A stretch of 49,842 bases of DNA. Origin: Spartobacteria bacterium (lineage in GTDB: Bacteria > Verrucomicrobiota > Verrucomicrobiia > Chthoniobacterales > Chthoniobacteraceae). The stretch is from assembly GCA_021324825.1 (NCBI GenBank), contig JAJPII010000032.1:1-49842 (forward strand), read 5' to 3'. The position numbers were made by a program, and so were the translations under genes. Positions 18,105 through 26,751 of this stretch are shown here, in pieces (the first letter of the stretch is position 1; each line of letters opens with the position of its first letter). The notes beneath the pieces were generated by a model. It was not told where the DNA came from, did not search any database, and saw nothing but the letters and a program-made list of their open reading frames with translations.

Positions 18105-19280
18105 TCAAGCGCAGCCCTTTACCAGCAAGCCGGGCGCCTGGGCGCCTTGCGAAACCTTGTCATAGATGCACCGGTAGGAACTCGCGATGGCCGGCCACGT
18201 GAACTTCGCCGCGCGAGCCAGCCCCGCCGCCCCGAGGCGCGCCCTCGCGGCGTCGTCGCCCGCCAGCCGGCGAATGGCTTCCGCGAGGGCGGCGGAGTCG
18301 CCGGGCGGAAACAGCAACCCCGTTTCGCCCTCTAGCACGATCTCCGGCACGCCTCCCGTGCGCGAAGCGACGACGGCTTTGCCCGAGCACATGGCCTCGA
18401 GGTTCACGATGCCCATCGGTTCCTGCCGCGAAGGAAGGACGAAAAAAGAGCATCCCTTGAAAAGCGCGGCGGCGGTCGCGCGATCCGCCCGCCCCGGGAA
18501 GATCACCCTCCCCTCCAGGCCGCGTTCCCGCGCCAGGGCTTCCAGCGCGGCGCGCTCCGGGCCTTCGCCGGCGAGGAGGAGATCGTGCGACGGCGCCCCG
18601 GCCCGCGCAAACGCGTCGATGAGCACGTCGAATCCCTTCTGCGGCACCAGCCTGCCGATGCCCAATATATAAGGCCTCGGGTGCGCGTACGGCTGGGCGT
18701 CCTGGAAATCCTCCGTCCGTATCCCGTTATAAACGACGTTCGCGCGCTCCGAGAATTTCATCGCGGAATACGCTTCGAGGTCCTCGAGGGTGTCGCGCGA
18801 ACACGCGGTGATGTGATCGGCTTCCGTCAGCAGCCTGCGGAGCGTCCTGTTCATGAACGGCGAGTTTTCATAGACGCGCCCGGCGTCCATGGTGCGCTCC
18901 CCCTGCGAGCTGAACACCAGCGGCAGGCCGAGCGCGCGCTTGGCGAGCAGGGCGTAGTGCCCGTTGCTGCTGGCGCATTGGACGTGGAGGAGATCGATCC
19001 TGTGTTTTCTCAGGATCGCAAGCATCTCCGCCCGCGCCCGGGGATAGCCGAGCCAGTACGCCGCGCGCACCCGCAAATTCCACTCCGGCAGGCGCATCGC
19101 AAGCCGGTAAACGGGGATGCCTTCGAATTCTTCGCGCCGGGTCAGCGCGCGGGGCCAGCGATTTGTCAGCACGATGGCCGACATGCCGCGCCGCCGATAC
19201 TCGTGGGCGAGCTGGCGGACAAGTTCCTCCACTCCGCCGACGGAGGGGTGAAACGCGCTTGCGAACAGGGCGACGTTCAT
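18105..19280 (-). CDS. Glycosyltransferase, GT4 family
   Basis: 391 aa. MNVALFASAFHPSVGGVEE is a classic GT4 start with the GGVE acceptor loop. VVYNGIRTEDF, ILGIGRLVPQKGFD and QEPMGIVNLEAMCSG (E-x7-E) follow in order, then GGVPEIV. It resembles PimB/PglA-like mannosyl- or hexosyltransferases. The start overlaps the upstream gene by ATGA, the end abuts the exostosin-like gene. A cytoplasmic elongation step is expected; the sugar is unknown. Confidence 0.92.
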   Translation of the reverse strand: MNVALFASAFHPSVGGVEELVRQLAHEYRRRGMSAIVLTNRWPRALTRREEFEGIPVYRLAMRLPEWNLRVRAAYWLGYPRARAEMLAILRKHRIDLLHVQCASSNGHYALLAKRALGLPLVFSSQGERTMDAGRVYENSPFMNRTLRRLLTEADHITACSRDTLEDLEAYSAMKFSERANVVYNGIRTEDFQDAQPYAHPRPYILGIGRLVPQKGFDVLIDAFARAGAPSHDLLLAGEGPERAALEALARERGLEGRVIFPGRADRATAAALFKGCSFFVLPSRQEPMGIVNLEAMCSGKAVVASRTGGVPEIVLEGETGLLFPPGDSAALAEAIRRLAGDDAARARLGAAGLARAAKFTWPAIASSYRCIYDKVSQGAQAPGLLVKGCA

Positions 19281-20323
19281 TTCAAGGCGAAGGCTTCGGA
19301 GGCGCGCGGACCGCGGGGCGCATAGAGCGCTTCGTAGCTCGCGCAGACGGTGTCCCAGCTAAAGTCGCGCGCCCGCTTCAAGCCCGCTTCGCGCAGGCGT
19401 TCGCGCAGGGGTTCCTGCGTCAGCGCGCGCAGCAGCATCTTTCCCAGCCTTTCGTCGGAAGCGAGTTCCCCGTATTCGCCGTCGCCGAGGACTTCGCGCG
19501 CGCCGGGATTGGGCGTGGCGACGACCGGCGTGCCGGAAGCCATGGCTTCGATATAGGGGACTCCGAACCCCTCGTACGAACTCGGCAGGCAGAAAACCCA
19601 CGCGGAACTGTAAAGCGAGGCCAGCTTGTCCTCCGGCACGCGCCCGAACCAGCGGACGCCCTCGCCCTCGACCTTCTCCTCGCACACCGCCCAGAATTCG
19701 GCTTCGGGAACGCGCGGCTGGATTTCCCGCCGGAACAACTCCAGCAGCATCGCGCCGCGCTTGCGGCCCGCCATCGTGCCGACAAACAGGAGCGAGGGCG
19801 CGACGGATTTTTTGCCCTGGGGCCGGAACGCCCGCAGGTCTACGCCGTTTGGGATGACCTTTTTCACGAACGGATTGTAGCGGCGCGTGTTGGCGGAGAC
19901 GGCGACCAGTTCATCCGCGAGGAAGCAGGCTCCGAATTCGCACAGGGCGAGCATCGCCATGCGGAGCTTCGTCGTGAAGCCTTTGGCGTGCAGCATTTCC
20001 GCGAGGCATGAACCGTGGAAGGTGTGGATGTGGCGCGGCCTCTTGCAGCCCCAGAGGAACCAGTCGTCGCCGTGGGCGTTCAGCACGTCGAACTTCGAAA
20101 AATCCTGGCGCCGGAGATTCCACGCGAATCCAAAGGTGCGCATGCGCTTGCCGGAAGGCACGACGACAACCTCGTAAAGCGAGTCGAGGCTCGCTCCGCT
20201 CTGGCTGAAGACGGTGACTTCGTGGCCGCGCCGCACCATTTCGTTGGCGAACGCGTGAACCACGTAGCCGACGCCGATCTTGCTGCCGCTCGGCAAGTAC
20301 AGGGATGTAATGGCGATCTTCAC
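19277..20323 (-). CDS. Glycosyltransferase, GT4 family
   Basis: 348 aa. The frame starts at GTG 20323 (reads KIAITSLYLPSGSK after the initiator), overlapping the upstream stop as GTGA; no ATG exists near the first Rossmann strand and the longer frame upstream is antisense of the GT87-like gene. VIPNGVDLRAF, LFVGTMAGRKRG and YEGFGVPYIEAMASG (E-x7-E) identify GT4. FHGSCLAEML and LVAVSANTRR are the middle-region elements. Donor unknown. Confidence 0.9.
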   Translation of the reverse strand: MKIAITSLYLPSGSKIGVGYVVHAFANEMVRRGHEVTVFSQSGASLDSLYEVVVVPSGKRMRTFGFAWNLRRQDFSKFDVLNAHGDDWFLWGCKRPRHIHTFHGSCLAEMLHAKGFTTKLRMAMLALCEFGACFLADELVAVSANTRRYNPFVKKVIPNGVDLRAFRPQGKKSVAPSLLFVGTMAGRKRGAMLLELFRREIQPRVPEAEFWAVCEEKVEGEGVRWFGRVPEDKLASLYSSAWVFCLPSSYEGFGVPYIEAMASGTPVVATPNPGAREVLGDGEYGELASDERLGKMLLRALTQEPLRERLREAGLKRARDFSWDTVCASYEALYAPRGPRASEAFALK

Positions 20324-21555
20324 GGATTGACGGGCGTTGAAAACTCGCGGTTCAACTCGAAAAGGCCGAGCGCCCACAGCGCCATCCCCGTAAGGAAGTC
20401 GATCGCGACCTCGGCTGACCGGATGCCGTGCCGCAAGACCTCGGCGACGGGGTTCAAACCGGGCGTGGGTATCGAAAACACCAGGTAGAGGGCGAATGCG
20501 GCGAGCTTTACGGGCCAGGCGCCGGGGCCGGTAAGGAGCGCCCAGATGAGCGGCAGGGCGAGCACGTAGTAGAATTGATGGCAGACCGGGCTGCCCAGGA
20601 TGATCGCGAGCGCGGCAAGCGCAAGGAGGAGGCGCCATTGGGCGGAGTTCATGAGCGGCGCTTTCCACCAGAGATAGGCCAGCCCCGCCATCAGGAACCC
20701 GTAGCCCGCCGCGAGCGTCGCCAGGTAAAGCGCGCGGTTGTCCGCCCAGGGCTTCAGCACATGGTTGGCCGTGAAGTACATCCGCGCCATGCCCGCCACG
20801 GAGAGGGAGACGAGGTCCGGCTGCGAGGAATAACGGCGGGTCGTTTCAAGGAAGCGCGCAAACTCCGGCCAGCCCACCACGGTGAAGAGGATCGCGGCGC
20901 CCGCGGCGATGAACGCGAGCGCGGCGGCCGCGGCGTTCCATTTGCGCCGCGCCAGAAGGAAGAAGAGGGAGCCGATCATCCACGTCTTGGTCAAGGTCGC
21001 CAGCGCCACCAGCAGCGCGAACAGCATCCACTTCTTGTAACGGTTGCAAACGAACATCCCGGCAATCGCCAGCAGCAGGATAACGTCCGAGTTTCCCATC
21101 GCGAGTTCAATGACCGCCGGCCAATAGCGGAACGCGGTAAACAACACCAGCAGAACGAGCGCGATGTCTTCGGGGAATCGCATCTCCGCGCCCCAGCAGA
21201 AAAGCAGGGCGGCCAGCGTCAGCAGCGTGACGTTGCATGCCACCCAGATGCGGAACGCCGCGTCCACCGGGAGTTTCCCCAAGGGGCGCACCAGCACGGG
21301 AATGAAGGGCGAGGAAACGCACTGGTAGAGAAGCCGCGGCCCCTCTTCGTGAAGGTATAACTGCTTCCCCTCGTTCAGCCGCCGCGCGGCCTGGTGATAG
21401 GTCCCGAAGTCGCCGAGGAAGAGGCCGCCCGGGGCAACCCCGGCCCGGTACGCTCCGACTCCCAGGCACCTGAGGACGAGAAACAGAAGCATTGCCGCGA
21501 CAATGCCGTTCAACACCGCGTTCTTCCTGGCGGCAGGGCGGGCGTCGTCGTTCAC
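20320..21555 (-). CDS. GT87/DUF2029-like polyprenyl-phosphate-sugar dependent membrane glycosyltransferase
   Basis: 411 aa from GTG 21555, which overlaps the upstream stop as GTGA. About ten transmembrane segments. An aspartate pair region after the first helix (LFLGDFGTYHQAAR) and a following short loop with GKQLYLHEEGP match the GT-C layout of GT87 (DUF2029) enzymes, which use polyprenyl-phosphate sugars on the outer face of the inner membrane. The GT2 at 8279-9001 could make its donor. Membership is inferred from topology and the first-loop acidic residue rather than a long exact motif. Confidence 0.8.
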   Translation of the reverse strand: MNDDARPAARKNAVLNGIVAAMLLFLVLRCLGVGAYRAGVAPGGLFLGDFGTYHQAARRLNEGKQLYLHEEGPRLLYQCVSSPFIPVLVRPLGKLPVDAAFRIWVACNVTLLTLAALLFCWGAEMRFPEDIALVLLVLFTAFRYWPAVIELAMGNSDVILLLAIAGMFVCNRYKKWMLFALLVALATLTKTWMIGSLFFLLARRKWNAAAAALAFIAAGAAILFTVVGWPEFARFLETTRRYSSQPDLVSLSVAGMARMYFTANHVLKPWADNRALYLATLAAGYGFLMAGLAYLWWKAPLMNSAQWRLLLALAALAIILGSPVCHQFYYVLALPLIWALLTGPGAWPVKLAAFALYLVFSIPTPGLNPVAEVLRHGIRSAEVAIDFLTGMALWALGLFELNREFSTPVNP

Positions 21556-22724
21556 TTGGCGGTATATTCCAGGGCTTCCTTGCGCGCGGACTGCTCGAAT
21601 ACGCGGGCGCATTCCGACCAGGGTGAACGCGCGGCTCGCTCGACGGATTTCGTCTTGGCGCTCCGGAGGAATTGCTTGTCGACGACCAGGGCGCGCAGCG
21701 CCGCGGTCACGGCTTCAAAATCATCCGGATTCACCAGGGTGGCCGCGCCGCCGCACGCTTCCGGCAGGCCGCCGCGGTCCGAGGAGATGACGGCGCACCC
21801 CGCGGCCATCGCCTCCAGCACCACGAGGCCGAAGGGTTCGTTCGAGCGGGAGAGCACGCACGCGATATCGTGCCGGCGCGCTATTTCCGGCACATGCGCC
21901 CGGGTCACGTGGCCGAGATATTCCGCGCCCGAGGCGTCCATTTTCGCCTTGAGGGAGCGGAAAAACGGGTTCTCCATTTCCTTGCCGTGTCCGTAGAACC
22001 AAAGCCCGCCCGCGACGGTGAGACTCGCGGGAAGCCCTTCGGCCCACAAGGCCGCCACGGCGCGGACGGTGAGGTCGGGGCCTTTGTTCGGGTCTATCCT
22101 CCCCAGGAAGAGCACCTTCACGCGATCGCCCGGTTCCAGGTAATCCTCGCGGGGCGTGAAGACCGAGGAGTCCACGCCGCTGTGCGCCACGGCGAACTTG
22201 TCCAGCGGTATCTTGTGCGTGCGCGCCGTCCACTGGCGGATGTAGTCGCTGCACGTCACGAACAGATCGGTGTGGCGGATCGTTTCCGCCATGTTGAAAT
22301 TCGTCCGCCATTCGTTCTGGAGGCAGACGATGACTTCGGTCCGGGGCAGGACGCGCTTGATATAGGAGGGCGATACGAGATCGTTGAATACGACCACCTT
22401 GTCGGGCGCGGGCGAGAAGCGGCCCAGCTTTTCAAGGACGGAATTGAGGTAATACTCGAAATACGGCCAGTCCCAGCCGGACCAGCGCCTGCGCAGGGAG
22501 GAGGCCCTGCGCTGCAAAAAGCTGAGGTCTTCCCGCCTCCGGACTTCGACCGGGATGACTTCGCCGATGTCATACATGGGATCGCCGCCGCGGATGGTCA
22601 GCACGGTCGCCTTGTGCCCGTGCGAGAGCAGCTCCCGCCCGATGCTCATTATGAGCGTCGAGATCGCCCCGCCCGAGACGGGCGAGTAATACTCGATGGG
22701 CATGTTGACGAAACAGAAGTTCAT
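21552..22724 (-). CDS. Glycosyltransferase, GT4 family (tandem paralogue of 22894-24066)
   Basis: 390 aa from ATG 22724. The neighbouring gene product is also 390 aa and the two align over most of their length: FCFVNMPIEYYSPVSGGAIS at the start, WDWPYFEYYL / FDWPYFEYYL, VVFNDLVSPSYIKR / VVFNDLVSPRYIKK, REDYLEPG, LFLGRIDPNKGPD / LFVGRIDRNKGPD and GGLWFYGHG. E-x7-E is in NEPFGLVVLEAMAAG. The likely origin is tandem duplication. The 169 bases before it are not coding, so a secondary promoter is possible. Its stop overlaps the GT87-like start as GTGA. Confidence 0.92.
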   Translation of the reverse strand: MNFCFVNMPIEYYSPVSGGAISTLIMSIGRELLSHGHKATVLTIRGGDPMYDIGEVIPVEVRRREDLSFLQRRASSLRRRWSGWDWPYFEYYLNSVLEKLGRFSPAPDKVVVFNDLVSPSYIKRVLPRTEVIVCLQNEWRTNFNMAETIRHTDLFVTCSDYIRQWTARTHKIPLDKFAVAHSGVDSSVFTPREDYLEPGDRVKVLFLGRIDPNKGPDLTVRAVAALWAEGLPASLTVAGGLWFYGHGKEMENPFFRSLKAKMDASGAEYLGHVTRAHVPEIARRHDIACVLSRSNEPFGLVVLEAMAAGCAVISSDRGGLPEACGGAATLVNPDDFEAVTAALRALVVDKQFLRSAKTKSVERAARSPWSECARVFEQSARKEALEYTAK

Positions 22725-22893
22725 CGGTTCAGATGTCCCGTCCCAAGCCGCTTCCCGCCGCAGGATGGAATGTTCCCAGGTCACAAGGAAAAAAGGAGCG
22801 AAATGAAAATGACGGACGCTTCAACAGCCGCATGACTTGGAAAAGCAAGGGGGGCCTTGGTTCGCTCCGCCCCGCGGCTAACTGCCGGGCATT
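22725..22893. other. Intergenic gap inside the glycan operon, no clear feature
   Basis: One of the few gaps over 100 bases in the block, lying between the two tandem GT4 paralogues. I see no convincing promoter hexamers, no terminator hairpin with T-run and no conserved short frame. It may be the scar of the duplication that produced the two genes. Confidence 0.5.
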
Positions 22894-24066
22894 TCAGAGC
22901 GCCACCGGGGCGCCCTCAAAGACCAGGTCCTCCACGACGTCCGCACCCACCGACCAGGGCGAGCGGGAGGCTCGTTCGACAGATTTCTGCTTCTCACTGC
23001 GCAAAAGACTAGGGTCTGTCACAAGTGAACGCAAGGCTGAAACCACTTCCTGGAAATTCTCCGGCTCGACGAGGATGCCCGCGCCCACGCACGCTTCCGG
23101 CAGGCCGCCGCGGCGGGAGGCGATGACCGCGCAGCCGCTCGCCATGGCTTCCATCGTGACGAGGGGATACGGGTCCTGCGAGCGCGAGAGGACGCAGACG
23201 ATGTCGTGCATGCGGAAAAGCGTCGGCACGTCCCTGCGCGTCACGTGCCCGAGCAGCCTGGCGTCCGCGGCGTCCGTCTTGGCCTTGAGCAGGCGGAAAT
23301 AGGGGTCGCTCATCTCGTTGCCGTGCCCATAGAACCACAAGCCGCCCGCGAGCGTGAGCTTGACGGGCAGGCCCTCGGCGCGGAGCGTGGCGACCGCGTC
23401 GGCGACGATGTCCGGCCCCTTGTTGCGGTCGATGCGGCCGACGAAGAGGACGCGCACCTCCTTCCCGGGCTCCAGGTAATCCTCGCGCGGCATGAACGTC
23501 GCCAGGTCGACGGCGTTGTGCGCCACCGCGATGCGGGACGGATGGATCCCGTGGGTGTTCGCCGTCCATTTGCGGATGTAGTCGCTGCAAGCCACGAACA
23601 AGTCCGTGCTGGCGGAAGTCGCGGCCATGTCATACCGGGTGCGCCATTCGTTTTGCAGCCAGACGACCACCTTCGCGCCCGGCACGGCTTTCTTTATATA
23701 CCTGGGGCTGACGAGGTCGTTGAACACGACGACGACGTCCGGCGCGGGCGAGAGCCGTTTCAATTCGCGCGTCACGGAATCCAGGTAGTACTCGAAGTAC
23801 GGCCAGTCGAAGCCGGAGAAGCGCCAGCGCAGGGAAGAGATGCGCCGCATGAGAAACGGGAGATCGTCCCGCTTCCTGGCGTCCAGCCTTACGAGTTCGC
23901 CGACGTCGTAGGTCTCGTCTTCGTTGACGACGGTCAGGACGCTTACCTTGTGCCCGCGAGCGAGCAGTTCCTTCCCCGTATACATGATGACGGTGGAGAT
24001 CGCCCCTCCCGAGACGGGCGAGTAGTACTCGATGGGCATGTTGACGAAGCAGAAGTGCGTGCTCAT
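22894..24066 (-). CDS. Glycosyltransferase, GT4 family (tandem paralogue of 21552-22724)
   Basis: 390 aa. MSTHFCFVNMPIEYYSP starts the protein five bases after the upstream stop. The donor domain shows LFVGRIDRNKGPD, GGLWFYGHGNEM and SQDPYPLVTMEAMASG. In that last motif the first glutamate of E-x7-E, present in the sister protein (NEPFGLVVLE), is replaced by aspartate (D-P-Y-P-L-V-T-M-E). The substitution may alter activity or donor preference; it is the clearest functional difference between the two copies. Confidence 0.9.
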   Translation of the reverse strand: MSTHFCFVNMPIEYYSPVSGGAISTVIMYTGKELLARGHKVSVLTVVNEDETYDVGELVRLDARKRDDLPFLMRRISSLRWRFSGFDWPYFEYYLDSVTRELKRLSPAPDVVVVFNDLVSPRYIKKAVPGAKVVVWLQNEWRTRYDMAATSASTDLFVACSDYIRKWTANTHGIHPSRIAVAHNAVDLATFMPREDYLEPGKEVRVLFVGRIDRNKGPDIVADAVATLRAEGLPVKLTLAGGLWFYGHGNEMSDPYFRLLKAKTDAADARLLGHVTRRDVPTLFRMHDIVCVLSRSQDPYPLVTMEAMASGCAVIASRRGGLPEACVGAGILVEPENFQEVVSALRSLVTDPSLLRSEKQKSVERASRSPWSVGADVVEDLVFEGAPVAL

Positions 24067-24071
24067 AGATT

Positions 24072-25226
24072 TTAGATTCCCGCCGCTTTTCGGATGTTTG
24101 CCCAGGTCTCGTCCCAGGTGAATTTCTCGGCGCGTTGCCGGGCCAGGCGTCCGTAGTCCCGGCGCAGCTCCTTGTCCGCCACCAGCGCGGCAAGATGGCC
24201 GGCCAGTTCGTCCTCGGAATCGCGCTCAAATAGAAAACCGGCCTTACCCACCACTTCGCTGGTGCCGCCCGTCCGCGAGGCGACGATGGCCAGGCCGCTC
24301 GCCATGCCTTCGACGGTCGTCAAACCGAACGGTTCATCCCAGCGCGACGGGACGACGTGTATGTGCGCCTTTCGCAACTCGTCGGGGAGCGCCGTCCGGC
24401 TCACAACCCCGGGGCGCCGCACGGAAATGCCGTCGCGCTCCAGGTCTCCGGAGAGACTTTCCAGCAGGCGCTGGTAATCGTCCGGCTCCGTGCCCCAGTA
24501 ATAACGCGCGCCGAGAATCTGGACGCTGAAATCCTTTGTCTTCGCGGAGAGTCGTTTCGCGGCGCGCAAGAGGAGGTCCGGCGCCTTGGTCGCGTCGGTG
24601 CGGCCGACGAAGTTGATGACCGCGGGGCCGTCCGGCGGTTGCGCGGCGGGGGCGAAACGCTCCAGGTCAACCCCGTTGTAAATGGTGGCGACGCCCCCCT
24701 TCGGGATGCCGAAATACTCCTCCTGCCAGCGGCTGATGAAGTCGCTGACCCCGGCGGGGACATCGACGGCCGCGGCGTATTCCCGGCGATATTTTTCGCT
24801 GCACGTATTGGCGTTGTGAAACAGGTGTATGATGCGCGCGCGGGGAAAGCAGCGGCGGATGTGAACCGCCATCTCGGGATCGTTGTGCAGGACGAACGGG
24901 TATTTCTCCAGGCCGCGCTCGCGGATGGCGTTCACCACGCGCCGGGCGTACGCGCCCTGCCGGAAGTGCCCCCAGCCCGTCACTTGTTGCTGGATTTTAA
25001 GCAACCTCCCGATGCCCGTTCCGCGGATGCTGGGAATCCAGGGGTAATCGAGCAGGATCGTGTTCGGATACGCGTACGGTTCGGCCTTCATCTTGCGGGT
25101 GATGACCCAGGGCGTTACTCCGTCCTTCTGCGCCGCGGCGCAGACTTCCCGCAGGCAGGTGCTGATCGCCCCGCTCTTGGTGGGCGTGAAGGTCTCGCCC
25201 GTGCAATTGATGAAAACGATGCTCAC
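24072..25226 (-). CDS. Glycosyltransferase, GT4 family (paralogue of 9006-10151)
   Basis: 384 aa starting at GTG 25226, which overlaps the upstream stop as GTGA; the continuation to 25658 is antisense to the GT2 gene. The start reads SIVFINCTGETFTPTKSG, the counterpart of NVLYINHSDETFTPTQSG in the 9006-10151 product, and LHNDPEMAVHIR, TIYNGVDLERF, INFVGRTDATKAPDLLL and VPSRWDEPFGLTTVEGMA are shared. E-x7-E is in DEPFGLTTVEG. About 14 kb separate the two copies in the same operon. Confidence 0.9.
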   Translation of the reverse strand: MSIVFINCTGETFTPTKSGAISTCLREVCAAAQKDGVTPWVITRKMKAEPYAYPNTILLDYPWIPSIRGTGIGRLLKIQQQVTGWGHFRQGAYARRVVNAIRERGLEKYPFVLHNDPEMAVHIRRCFPRARIIHLFHNANTCSEKYRREYAAAVDVPAGVSDFISRWQEEYFGIPKGGVATIYNGVDLERFAPAAQPPDGPAVINFVGRTDATKAPDLLLRAAKRLSAKTKDFSVQILGARYYWGTEPDDYQRLLESLSGDLERDGISVRRPGVVSRTALPDELRKAHIHVVPSRWDEPFGLTTVEGMASGLAIVASRTGGTSEVVGKAGFLFERDSEDELAGHLAALVADKELRRDYGRLARQRAEKFTWDETWANIRKAAGI

Positions 25227-26152
25227 GAACGGGTCGGCTGGGTTGCCTGGGCAGCCTGGTACTGGCCGTAGTGCTGTTGCAAATGGTCGCGCAGGCCTTC
25301 CCAGATAAGGCGGAGATGCCGGCCGCGAGGCCCGGAGAACCGCGGATGGAGGCAGCGCTTCAAGTGCCAGGTGACGATGCAGAACAACGCGCGCGGATAG
25401 TCCCGCCCGCCGTGCTTGCGGACGAGCAGAAGGCTGTTGCGCACCGCGTAGTAACCGTAGATGCCGTTGAAGTTCTTCCCCGACTGGCCGCCCTTGTGGT
25501 AGATGCGCGCGGTGGGCGCGATTATGACTTTGCGCCCGGTCTTCCGCACGCGCACGCTCAGGTCCACGTCCTCCCAGCTCAGGAAATAGCGGTCGTCGAA
25601 CCCGCCGAGTTCGCCCGCCAGGCCCGCGGGGATGAGCATCGCGCAGCCGGTGGCCCACGGAACCTCGAAAGGCGCGTCCGTCCTGGACGGTTCCCGCGCG
25701 TTGTCGTGCCAGGCCGCGCCGCGCCGCAAGTCCATCTTCGATCCCGAGAACCAGATCGCCCGGGGCGGATCGAGATCGTGAATGACCGGGGCGACAAGGC
25801 CCGCCTCGGGATTCGTCTCAGCCGCCTCCACGAGCTTTTCCAACGCGTCGGGTTCGACGGTGGTGTCGTTATTGATCAGGTAGACGTAATCCGCGCCGCG
25901 TTCGATCGCGTGCGTTATCCCGGCGTTGTTGCCGCCGGTGAAACCGAGGTTCCTGCTCAGTTGCAGCACGACGACTTCCGGGAACAGGCGGCGCACTTCC
26001 GCGACCGAATCGTCTGTGGAACCATTGTCCACGAGGAGGATTTCCTTGTTGCCGTATGTGTCCCGCCGCATGGATTCAAGACAGAGGAGCGTGTCCTTCT
26101 TGCCGTTCCAGATGACGATGATGATCGCGACGCGAGGGAGAGTTTTAATCAT
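25223..26152 (-). CDS. Glycosyltransferase, GT2 family (rhamnosyltransferase-like)
   Basis: 309 aa. VAIIIVIWNGKKDT, LLVDNGSTDDSV, LINNDTTVEPDAL (metal-binding NND region), ATGCAMLIPAGL and SWEDVDLSVRVRKTGR are in the order expected of WbbL/RfbN-like GT2 enzymes. The C-terminal 60 residues are basic and contain a possible amphipathic helix. Coupled to both neighbours: ATGA with the acetyltransferase gene downstream in this direction and GTGA with the GT4 gene. The sugar transferred is not known. Confidence 0.92.
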   Translation of the reverse strand: MIKTLPRVAIIIVIWNGKKDTLLCLESMRRDTYGNKEILLVDNGSTDDSVAEVRRLFPEVVVLQLSRNLGFTGGNNAGITHAIERGADYVYLINNDTTVEPDALEKLVEAAETNPEAGLVAPVIHDLDPPRAIWFSGSKMDLRRGAAWHDNAREPSRTDAPFEVPWATGCAMLIPAGLAGELGGFDDRYFLSWEDVDLSVRVRKTGRKVIIAPTARIYHKGGQSGKNFNGIYGYYAVRNSLLLVRKHGGRDYPRALFCIVTWHLKRCLHPRFSGPRGRHLRLIWEGLRDHLQQHYGQYQAAQATQPTRS

Positions 26153-26751
26153 TGAAATTTCTTTGCGAAGCCGAGCTTGTAACGCAGGTCGTGCGAACGC
26201 TCGCGGATGACGCGCGCGGGCACCCCGCCGACGAGCATGTAGGGCGGCACGTCCCTGGTCACGACCGCGCCGGACGCCACCACCGCTCCGCGCCCGATGC
26301 GCACATTCGGCATGATCGTAACCCGCGTGCCGATATACGCGTAATCCTCGATGAAGACGGGGCCCCCGACCTCGGCGAAATACGGGTCGTCGATATCATG
26401 CTCGCGCGTGTAGATGCGCACCTCGCCCGCGATATTGACGCAATCGCCTATGGTGACGCCGCTGCGCGCGTCGAAAAAGCTGTCGTTGCCGATGGTGCAA
26501 TGTTCGCCCACCGAAAGGCCTTCGGGGCTGAAAAACCGCGACCGCCAGTGGATGGAACTCGTCCGGGCCAGCCGGACGCCGCACCAGCGGTAAAAGAAAT
26601 TCCGCACGCGATGGGACGGGACGTACCCGAGCATCGTCAGCCAGTAGAGCCGGAGGTCGCCCCATATCTCATTGAGGAACCAGCGGCGCGCCTTGCGCAG
26701 CGGCGTGAGGCTCTTCGCGAACCGGAAAAGGGGCGTCTCGGTTTTGGTCAT
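26149..26751 (-). CDS. Hexapeptide-repeat O-acetyltransferase (WbbJ/LacA-like)
   Basis: 200 aa. I use ATG 26751; a longer frame reads through the 12-base repeat region and yields a repetitive basic lead that is certainly not native. From about residue 70 the sequence shows left-handed beta-helix hexads (LSVGEHCTIGNDSFF, VTIGDCVNIAGEVRIY, VFIEDYAYIGTRVTIMPNVRIG, AVVASGAVVTRDV). TREHDIDDP carries the likely catalytic histidine, and GGVPARVI the acetyl-CoA loop. Acetylation of a sugar in the glycan by acetyl-CoA is the expected role. Confidence 0.9.
   Translation of the reverse strand: MTKTETPLFRFAKSLTPLRKARRWFLNEIWGDLRLYWLTMLGYVPSHRVRNFFYRWCGVRLARTSSIHWRSRFFSPEGLSVGEHCTIGNDSFFDARSGVTIGDCVNIAGEVRIYTREHDIDDPYFAEVGGPVFIEDYAYIGTRVTIMPNVRIGRGAVVASGAVVTRDVPPYMLVGGVPARVIRERSHDLRYKLGFAKKFQ

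Noticed and set aside
24072..25658. Longer version of the GT4 gene starting at 25658
   Set aside because: The extra 144 codons overlap the GT2 gene in another frame. GTG 25226 aligns with the first strand of the paralogue and gives a GTGA overlap.
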